From assembly GCF_014467235.1 (NCBI RefSeq), contig NZ_NKHP01000003.1, positions 1-64,000 on the forward strand: DNA of 64,000 nt. The letters are read 5' to 3'. The stretch comes from Xenorhabdus indica. Its GTDB lineage: Bacteria; Pseudomonadota; Gammaproteobacteria; Enterobacterales; Enterobacteriaceae. The position numbers were made by a program, and so were the translations under genes. Positions 57,401 to 64,000 of this stretch are shown piece by piece. The notes under the pieces are model-generated. The model made no database searches and was not told the DNA's origin. It worked only from the letters and a program-made list of their open reading frames with translations. Positions within the stretch are counted from its first letter, which is position 1. Every line of letters starts with the position of its first letter.

Positions 57401-60400
57401 CACAAGGCTGATATGTTCCGGTATACCTGCCTGTTTGAAGTTTGTACTGAATTGTTTCAGTTTCAGTGCTAATTCGTCAGCGCTGTATCCCGCCATGCGA
57501 GTCAGATGCTGAGTTGATTCATCACGCCCGTGTCCAACAATCTGCCAGCGTAATTTGCCAGACAATTTAGCAGGATCACCGTAAACCACACGATACTCAC
57601 CATTTGCATCAAGCTGGACAACAACACTGGTATCAGGGTGTTTACCTGCCAAACTTGCCGCCGCTTTGGCGACCGTCGGATCATTTTCTGTCTGGATGAT
57701 AACCTGACCATCAAAGCGGCTTTCACCACCTTCCGCCTGTGGTGTGACGGTAACGCGTTCCCATGATTCGACATTTTTATTGTCAACCACGCGGTCAACA
57801 CTTTCAGGCAGATTGTCCTTAAGTGGTGATTTCACCACATCGGTAATTTCAGGTTCTGCACGTGCTTTCATCGGCGTTTCATCAAACACGTTCAGATCAA
57901 GGATATCCCTCATGCTGACATTGTGTGTGGGTTTATAGGTAGCCAGTACACCGCCATCCATCACCACTACACGGTAAAAAACAGCTTCACCCGCGCTATT
58001 TTTCGGCATCTTGTAACTGTTTTCCATATTCAAACCAGTTTTGCCGAAGAAACGTGTCATGTAATCGCCAAATTTCTCGGCAGAAGAAAATTCGATAATA
58101 CCGACATTCGGATCATAGAAACCATAGACACGATTTTCACCGCTGCCTTTCGCCCACGCACTCATCGCATGGCCGGGCGCATCCAGTTCAAGGAGAACCG
58201 GTTTACCATCGGTATTTACCGCAGTCACTTTATTAATTACGCCATTAACAGTCAGTGCCCGCTCGCCTTCCAGCTTTTCTTCCCATACTTTGATAAATGT
58301 CTCATACATCGGGTTACGGGCATGCAGGGCTGCCAAAGACCCCAAGAACTTATTGGCATTAGCGAGTTCAGTCGCTGAATACAGATCTGGATTATTGAGT
58401 ACGGCGGCTGTGGAGTACATTTTTTCCAGTAATTTACGGGCAACGCCGTCCTGACCATCGTTTTCAAGCTGTTTCGCTACCAGAACCAGCTTTGATAATG
58501 GGTCACAACGCCCACCATAGCCATCATTGGACAGATTCAGGAACAATGTCTGTGGTGCAGGCTGTTCATTTGCCTTAGTATCAGCAATACCCGCAGAAGC
58601 TACATCACGGAACAAGAGGTGGAATTTCTCAGCTTTCTCCTGGAAAGTGGCTTTTAAGGCCTTACTTTCAATTTCCCATGTCAAAGCACCTTTTTGTTCT
58701 GCGCTCCAGTTTCCTTTAACCAGCAGATCCACCAATTGCTTGATGCTCATGTCTGAACGGAATCCATCCACGATCTGTTTGGCATGGCCCTGCTTATAAC
58801 CTGCCAGAAAATCTTCTGTTGTACGGATATCATACGTGGTTATGCCTGCTTTGTTTACCTGTGGTTTCAGCACTTCACCAACGCTTTTCAATTCACTCCA
58901 GATATCTTTAAGTATTTCTGGTTTATGAGGCTGATGTTGCACATCAAACAGACTAGTCACAATCTGCCGCGCAAATTGCTTCATTAATCTGTTGCTATCT
59001 TCATGTCCATAAAAAGTATGTTCACCCGACACCTGATAACCTTCTGCGACGAGTCTGGAACGCAGATTTTCACCTTCAGACCCCAACCCTTCGCTATCGG
59101 TCAACAACATGATTGGTGTCTGTTTCGAGATACCTTGCAGATTTTTTTCAACCGAAAACCGCCCATTCACCGCTTTTGCCAGCACCCCTGTGATCCCAGC
59201 AGGGTTTGGTACTTCATGGGCTGTAATGGCTTTGGTCATACTCGGCATTGGGCGATCAAGCAACAGACCGGATACTGGTTGTCCACTGTGTTCTGCATAA
59301 CGGGCCAGATCTGCCGCAATCGGGCCTCCCATTGAGTAGCCATGAATGATGATATTTTCTGGTTTGATGCCACGATCATTCACCAGGTAGTGGAACATTG
59401 TGCGGGCATCCTGATATAACCCTTTTTCACTCGGATGTCCGTCACTGGAACCATAACCCCGCATATTGACCGCCAGCAAATCAATACCCTGTTTTTGGTA
59501 GTGAAGCTGGATAGCATCGGCTTGTTCTTCCGCTGATGAACCGGAACCATGAATGAAAAGTACAACTTTTTTCGTTATACTCTGTTCTGTAGATGCCTCT
59601 GTTCCCTGAGCAGAGAGATGGTAATAGCCTGTCAGGCGTCCGGCACTGCCTCGTAATGTCACTTTATCGGCTGTGCCGTTATTAACCGCGTGATCCAGCA
59701 ATATCTGGGTATCTTCATTGACATTGCGGCGGGCATCTTTAGCACCATAAAGTTCGTTATTCAGGAAGCGTGCTATCGGGTTAAATGGTTCCCGCTCACG
59801 TGGTGGCGTACCATCATTATCAATGGCGACATTTTCCAGTACCTTGTTTTTATCTTTGCTTTCGCTGCTACCCGGCACTGTCAAATCTTCACCGATCAGA
59901 CGGTTTGGCTTTCTGACTATGTGCTCAGCCTGCGCTTCCTGCAATGCCTGCGCATAATTGAACAACTCATTTGGTGTCCAAATGCCAAAATGTGGCCGCC
60001 ATTTATGTCCGATGACCTGATCCGCGCCTCCCGCTTTGAGAACTTTGGCAACAATACTTGAACAGTTACCTGTCAGTAATTGGTAACGGGCATCAGGATT
60101 CTGGCTGATTTTATGCCATTCCGCCTGCATCGCTGCCGCATCCAAGCCTGCCAGATTAATACGGAAGACACGTCCCTGATCGGGTTCACTGGCCTTAAAG
60201 TCCTGAATATTACTCAGTTCATACTCTGCAAATTGACGAATCACATTGGCAATGCGTTTCTCAGTCAGTTCAGGTGAATGCTGTTTTGCTACTGTCCGCA
60301 GTGCTTCGGCAAATCCCTTACCCACTTCAAACATATCTATGCGGCCATCTTCCCACTGTTGCATATACGGGCGCGCAATATGCTCCGGTATGCCGGCAGA

Positions 60401-63400
60401 TTTCAACAGATTAGGATTCGCCAAAGCAGCCATAGCAAAACCTTCGCTGATGTCTTCAAATCTTGCATCAATGCCTTTTGCTACCTGTAACTTTTCAATA
60501 AATCTTTCCAGCTTACGTGCGCCATCCTGCAAGCCAAAGTTATCATTTTCTTCGGAAGAGACATCCAGCGCCAGCGCTCCACTTTGTCCTGCCGGTTGGC
60601 TGAGGTCACGCCAACGGAGTTTTACATCCGGATACTCCGCTGAGGAAACATCAAAAATGCGGCCAATGTTGGTTGACTTGCCACCTTTCGGCCACCAACT
60701 GACATAGTTTTTCTCATTAAATTCCTCTGCATTTTCTGCACTGACTTCAATACGTCCATGTCCGATTTGCAGGGCTGCATGGCCTAACCGACTGTGATCG
60801 CTTGGCTTCCAGATAAACAAAGTGGCGCTGATCGGCGATAATTGCTGTTCAATGGCCTGATGTATCTTTTTCAAACCAGAGATATCAATTCCCTTGCCAT
60901 CTTTCGCCAGGTCACGGGCATTCAGATTTGAGAAAACGATTTCTGTCACTGACTGACCATATTCTCTGGTGATGGATGTCTTGACTTGCTCAATCGCTTT
61001 TTCTGCACTTTCTGTTTTCGTGGCAATCTGAATATTGGATTTACCACGGGTAACAAAATCGCCCTGCTCATCAATATAAAGGTGTTTCGAATCTTTCAGG
61101 TTGGCATTACCCAGTTTGTTATACAGCTCACTGAAACTGCCCTTCCCAGAACTTTCTACAGTAGATTCTGCAAGCGTCGTTGACTCGTCAATCCGCACAT
61201 TAATTTGTGACAACAAGTTTTTCAGTGTTGGCACACGTTCTGAATCCGGATGTCCCAACAGATAACCGTCCACCTCATGATGTAAATCATAAAGTTTTTC
61301 AATGGCATGAAGGTCATAATCTTTACTTTCTTGCAGCACATTTTCATAGCTTCTGAGCGCATCCAGTACATTCTGATAACTGTCGCCACGGATTTTGCCT
61401 TTAACGTAAGCCGCTTCCTGCAATTCACTGACAGACATCAGGTCTGTCTTCGGTTGGTAACGCCAGCTACCTTCCACTTTTTCAGCCAGAATACGGGTAC
61501 GTCCGTTATCATGGGAAACAATGCGATCATCCACCAGATATAACTTATCAGGCAGTTGAGCGTAATTGTCATAGTTGGCGAGGATAAAACGTTCAATAGC
61601 TTTAATCTGAGCTGTATCATCCTGATCTTCTACAATAATGGTCTTGAAGCTTGCATTCTCAGAACCATTATCACGACTGCCCGGCCAAGGGCGGACTTCA
61701 AAACCTTCCTCATCATCAGATTCACGTACCAGCAAATTACGCTCTGTACGTAATCCATAGAATGGCAATGCCTGATTCAGCAGATTGTCGATAGCACTGG
61801 TTTTGATATTCAGATCAATCAGTGTATCCGGCTGATATCTGTCAGGGTTCAACGCAAGGCGTTTTTCCTGTTCTTTAAGGCTAAGTAAGTCAAAACGTGC
61901 TTTTACGGAAACGCCCGCTTCTGTCAGCCTGCGGCCAATCTCTTCAAGCGGTACGCCCTGATACTCTTTGGCTGCTTTATCCAGCAGACGGATTTCTCCC
62001 ACTAATCCTTCACGCTGTAATTGACGCAACACTGGCAATTCAACATTCCAGAAATAGTTGCCCAAACGCAGGCCACCCTCAGCAATGACATAGACATCAT
62101 CACGTGATCCGGTTGCATACAGGGAACTCCAGAAACCCGTATTACTCAGTGTAGATGCGTTAATGACTGATTGTAGTGCATTCTGCTGTGCATTATCTGA
62201 ATCAAGGAAAATGCCGCCCCAACGCATCAATATCTTGTTGAGTTGAATAGCAAAAGAGTTACCTTCTACATCTGTATCGTAAACGACCTTTTTACCGTCC
62301 GTTTGGGCTGCGTCAAGAATGTCGCGGTATTGTTTAAAGTTCTTGCCAGACCAGAACGACACGATGCTCTTATCACCATGTGTAGGCTCAAAACTATAGC
62401 CATAGTGCTCAAGTCTTGAAATAAATTCGACCCGCTTATCCCAGTCATAGTCGATTGTGGCATCAACGAACAGTTTCGCCAGTGAAGATCTCTGTTCTTC
62501 CGGTACACTGTTTTCAGTTCCGTTCAGGTAACCTTCAACAAAATTCACCATTTTTTGTCTGAGATCGTCAGGGATATCTGCATCCACACGTTCAAAGCCC
62601 GGTACTGGAATGTAGTTTTCGGTCGCCACATCGTTATCACTGTCCAGCCAGCGGTAAACATCAGCCACTTTCTGTGCTCTGGCCGCTGCCCCAAAGTCTG
62701 TTGATGTCTCTGCCGCTTCCGGCTGTGCCAGCGTTTCCCCCAGTGCTTTTAGCCCGCTGAGATCCAAACCAGAAATTTTCTGTTCTTTTCTGACAGAATT
62801 GACAGGCCTATCCGCCATACTGCTGGCAGACGCAGATGTATCAGTAGAGGTATCAGGAGCATTGACGGAAACGTGGCTATCAGCCGATGACTGCGCAGTT
62901 TCCTCACTTTGAGCATTAAGATTAGTCTGCCGCTTTCTGATACGCACTCCGGCATTAATCTGTAAACGATCCAACGCTTCTTTTGCATCGTCAAGTTCGT
63001 TCAGATCTTCTTCCAGATATTGCAACTCCATACTGAGTCCCTCCTCTGTTTCAACAGAAGAGTCGGAATCAATATAGCTATTGACTTTTTCGGCGTGATT
63101 TTCAACCGTTGTTTCAAACGCGTTTCCAGTATAAGTCGCGGATTGCCCCTTAACTGACAATCCGCTTCCCGTTGCTTGCGCCCGGTTCGGCAGGCTATTG
63201 CCATCAAGTTTCGCACCTTTAGCATCAGATTGTACTTGTGCCGTTTTTATCTCCGCCGCAGACACTGCATGTTGACCACGCTGTTCTGCTTTTTGTACTG
63301 CGGATTTTCCATCACGGGCAGACTGTTCAGCCTGTTGCATGCGAGCTATAGCTTCTTGTTCCCGCGATTCTATGTCGGCACGGGTTTTCTCGATGTCCTG

Positions 63401-64000
63401 TAAAGACTGCTGATGGTTTTGTTCCCCTTTGAGGATACCTGACTCAGATTTGGTGACTGCGTCTTTAATATCACCCAGTCGTTCTGAAGAGGCTTGTTGG
63501 GAGTGATCTAGTTGCTGCTGTGCAATCTCTTTTGCAATATCCAGTTGGGATTGCAGATTTCCCAACAAACCATCAGCAAACTGATCACGCCACTGACTGC
63601 CGGATTGTCCATGATGCGTCGCATGATCATTCAACGCGTCCAATCCTTTCGTTTTTGCCATCAACGCGTTGGTCACTGCCTGTGCTTCATCATTGATAGA
63701 ATCACGCTGCGATTGACCATTAGCCTCCAGTGCCTCCAGATCGGTATTTTCCAGTTGTGCTTGAGTACCAGAAACCGCTGTCAGTTGCTTATCTCTTTCC
63801 TGCTCCAGACGTTGACGATCGGCTTCTGCTTTTTCCTTATCCTGTAAGGCATTCTGGGCTGCCTTATCCTGTTTCACATGCTTAGCAACGCTACTGCCTG
63901 ACAGTTCAGATTGAGCAACAACGTTATCCAAAACGTAACCCAAACCATCACTTCTGCCAGTACCTGCAAATTCGAGTCGGTTACTTCCCTCTTGTGCTTT
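54473..64000 (-). CDS. rtxA: MARTX toxin, second copy (5' part beyond the window)
   Basis: The frame is open to the right edge. 3,175 residues are visible, from the jelly-roll-like segment (GLGYVLDNVVAQ at the edge) through a coiled coil (about 63850-63000) to the C-terminal RTX repeats. Effectors: ADP-ribosyl-cyclase-like (Trp codon 62351, Asp 62276, Trp 62129, Glu 62039), RID (His codon 60779, Cys 60062), ABH (Ser 59333) and MCF with intact RCD (Cys 58505). CPD follows (His 57530, Cys 57395). Same domain order as the neighbouring copy, so the two arose by tandem duplication and then diverged. All catalytic residues I can locate are present. Confidence 0.95.
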   Translation of the reverse strand, partial: KAQEGSNRLEFAGTGRSDGLGYVLDNVVAQSELSGSSVAKHVKQDKAAQNALQDKEKAEADRQRLEQERDKQLTAVSGTQAQLENTDLEALEANGQSQRDSINDEAQAVTNALMAKTKGLDALNDHATHHGQSGSQWRDQFADGLLGNLQSQLDIAKEIAQQQLDHSQQASSERLGDIKDAVTKSESGILKGEQNHQQSLQDIEKTRADIESREQEAIARMQQAEQSARDGKSAVQKAEQRGQHAVSAAEIKTAQVQSDAKGAKLDGNSLPNRAQATGSGLSVKGQSATYTGNAFETTVENHAEKVNSYIDSDSSVETEEGLSMELQYLEEDLNELDDAKEALDRLQINAGVRIRKRQTNLNAQSEETAQSSADSHVSVNAPDTSTDTSASASSMADRPVNSVRKEQKISGLDLSGLKALGETLAQPEAAETSTDFGAAARAQKVADVYRWLDSDNDVATENYIPVPGFERVDADIPDDLRQKMVNFVEGYLNGTENSVPEEQRSSLAKLFVDATIDYDWDKRVEFISRLEHYGYSFEPTHGDKSIVSFWSGKNFKQYRDILDAAQTDGKKVVYDTDVEGNSFAIQLNKILMRWGGIFLDSDNAQQNALQSVINASTLSNTGFWSSLYATGSRDDVYVIAEGGLRLGNYFWNVELPVLRQLQREGLVGEIRLLDKAAKEYQGVPLEEIGRRLTEAGVSVKARFDLLSLKEQEKRLALNPDRYQPDTLIDLNIKTSAIDNLLNQALPFYGLRTERNLLVRESDDEEGFEVRPWPGSRDNGSENASFKTIIVEDQDDTAQIKAIERFILANYDNYAQLPDKLYLVDDRIVSHDNGRTRILAEKVEGSWRYQPKTDLMSVSELQEAAYVKGKIRGDSYQNVLDALRSYENVLQESKDYDLHAIEKLYDLHHEVDGYLLGHPDSERVPTLKNLLSQINVRIDESTTLAESTVESSGKGSFSELYNKLGNANLKDSKHLYIDEQGDFVTRGKSNIQIATKTESAEKAIEQVKTSITREYGQSVTEIVFSNLNARDLAKDGKGIDISGLKKIHQAIEQQLSPISATLFIWKPSDHSRLGHAALQIGHGRIEVSAENAEEFNEKNYVSWWPKGGKSTNIGRIFDVSSAEYPDVKLRWRDLSQPAGQSGALALDVSSEENDNFGLQDGARKLERFIEKLQVAKGIDARFEDISEGFAMAALANPNLLKSAGIPEHIARPYMQQWEDGRIDMFEVGKGFAEALRTVAKQHSPELTEKRIANVIRQFAEYELSNIQDFKASEPDQGRVFRINLAGLDAAAMQAEWHKISQNPDARYQLLTGNCSSIVAKVLKAGGADQVIGHKWRPHFGIWTPNELFNYAQALQEAQAEHIVRKPNRLIGEDLTVPGSSESKDKNKVLENVAIDNDGTPPREREPFNPIARFLNNELYGAKDARRNVNEDTQILLDHAVNNGTADKVTLRGSAGRLTGYYHLSAQGTEASTEQSITKKVVLFIHGSGSSAEEQADAIQLHYQKQGIDLLAVNMRGYGSSDGHPSEKGLYQDARTMFHYLVNDRGIKPENIIIHGYSMGGPIAADLARYAEHSGQPVSGLLLDRPMPSMTKAITAHEVPNPAGITGVLAKAVNGRFSVEKNLQGISKQTPIMLLTDSEGLGSEGENLRSRLVAEGYQVSGEHTFYGHEDSNRLMKQFARQIVTSLFDVQHQPHKPEILKDIWSELKSVGEVLKPQVNKAGITTYDIRTTEDFLAGYKQGHAKQIVDGFRSDMSIKQLVDLLVKGNWSAEQKGALTWEIESKALKATFQEKAEKFHLLFRDVASAGIADTKANEQPAPQTLFLNLSNDGYGGRCDPLSKLVLVAKQLENDGQDGVARKLLEKMYSTAAVLNNPDLYSATELANANKFLGSLAALHARNPMYETFIKVWEEKLEGERALTVNGVINKVTAVNTDGKPVLLELDAPGHAMSAWAKGSGENRVYGFYDPNVGIIEFSSAEKFGDYMTRFFGKTGLNMENSYKMPKNSAGEAVFYRVVVMDGGVLATYKPTHNVSMRDILDLNVFDETPMKARAEPEITDVVKSPLKDNLPESVDRVVDNKNVESWERVTVTPQAEGGESRFDGQVIIQTENDPTVAKAAASLAGKHPDTSVVVQLDANGEYRVVYGDPAKLSGKLRWQIVGHGRDESTQHLTRMAGYSADELALKLKQFSTNFKQAGIPEHISLVGCSLIRDDKRDGFARRFISALDGQGLRTTVSARSSEVAVDSIGRKHTRDVQEQWVHKLVDNKIVLGWNGKGEVETHSERIRRGISENDIILSRVGHGNAEAKPQGAIAENSETFHAPKQYENDKALQNNNAPNAASSDQHLSYSGNIQVQVGDGEFTAINWGTTNVGIKVGTGGFKSLAFGDNNVMVHIGHGDSKHSIDIAGYQAFEGAQLFVGNRNVSFNLGRSNDLIVMLEKSIPTPPLVNPFDGAARISGVLQDIASSQGSSDWLAKQDQQWSLEGAKKYVSDLSGLDLTSSVKYETLTELNTENERSSRGLKSDLESTLNKKYNQWLGGAGNKPEPGSLSRADKFRQANEKLAFNFAVGGQGADIQVTTGNWNFMFGDNIQSILDTNLGSLFGLMTQQYTSTGMAKTTFTFSPTDLPRQIKNKLLGNLAGVKADTTLADIFGVDYTPDGRIVSRSGQPVDGVAILREMLEIIGEFSGDQLKAFTDPDKLLDGLKAGLNTGTDGIKSFAESHGLKAKAPVDAEEGKISLSEGNKPAEQTEAERPERAFGFNALNLPNLFATLFNQDKQAEMKSLVTNLKENLTADLLNMKDKTFDFLRNSGHLQGDGDIHISLGNYNFNWSGDGKDLGAYLGDNNNVWGGRGDDVFYSVGTSNIFTGGEGNDVGVLMGRENMMFGGAGNDVAVLAGRINYAYMGEGNDQVFAFGEGGVIQGDKGRDYIVASGNFNRIDAGQDQDYVVTIGNNNQVDLGEGDDFATVFGNYNQIDGNSGSNSIKLMGYHAVINGGTDNDHLIADVVSKFSQFSGGDGDDLLVLGGYQNRFKGGTGVNSFVVSGNVIDNVVEDIKQSDKIVFNDINWQNLWFQRSGYDLVLLTNRNVRDSSVQGQFETVGSVTFNNYFNGNRANIVTLMGDKDAQGEREYKALSDNAVDTLVQAMSGFSPNIGASSFIDSFDSQTKSTIITAWTDTTNGKSKLA
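61990..62720 (-). other. ADP-ribosyl-cyclase-like domain, second MARTX copy
   Basis: Same slot and motifs as in the complete copy: SIVSFWSG, VYDTDVEG, FWSSLYA and FWNVELPVLRQL. Only about half to two thirds of flanking residues are shared between copies, whereas the Trp/Asp/Trp/Glu set is kept, which supports a catalytic role. Confidence 0.5.

Overview
The window is chromosomal DNA of a gamma-proteobacterium of the Enterobacterales. About 35 kb keeps the gene order of the Escherichia coli gltA-sdh-suc / cyd-tol / kdp / pgm-seqA regions. The moderately AT-rich composition together with two tandem MARTX toxin genes points to Morganellaceae, most likely an insect-associated genus such as Xenorhabdus or Photorhabdus. 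That genus guess is inference, since no rRNA or other marker is present.

Left to right. 1-560: an unidentified ORF tail, a large inverted repeat and a decayed tRNA-Lys. 568-749: two identical tRNA-Lys(TTT) genes. 917-9588 (minus strand): cydAB-cydX-ybgE-ybgC-tolQRAB-pal-cpoB, that is cytochrome bd oxidase plus the Tol-Pal envelope machine. 10232-20104 (minus): sdhCDAB-sucABCD, covering succinate dehydrogenase, 2-oxoglutarate dehydrogenase E1/E2 and succinyl-CoA synthetase. gltA (citrate synthase) diverges at 20728. Then come an AraC regulator with a divergent MFS drug exporter, ybgI, ybfA, the kdpFABC potassium pump with sensor kdpD but no kdpE, pgm, seqA and ybfF.

After ybfF the conserved backbone ends. 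An accessory region follows: a ToxA-like methyltransferase, an inositol-monophosphatase-family enzyme, a complete MARTX toxin of about 4,477 residues (38668-52101, minus), a relic of a third MARTX 3' end joined to an IS1 insA fragment, an AT-rich two-gene cassette (Bro-N protein plus PD-(D/E)XK nuclease-like protein), and a second MARTX gene that runs off the right edge (54473-64000).

The two MARTX proteins share one layout. In the complete copy it is A repeats, 30 B repeats of 19 residues, a jelly-roll-like/coiled-coil region, then effectors in the order [new domain]-RID-ABH-MCF, an InsP6-type cysteine protease domain and C-terminal RTX repeats. The first effector carries a set of residues (FWSG ... 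Asp ... FWSS.YA ... FWNVELP) that resembles the active-site framework of ADP-ribosyl cyclase/CD38 NAD glycohydrolases. I consider this the most interesting signal in the window. No RTX acyltransferase or type I secretion genes are visible here.
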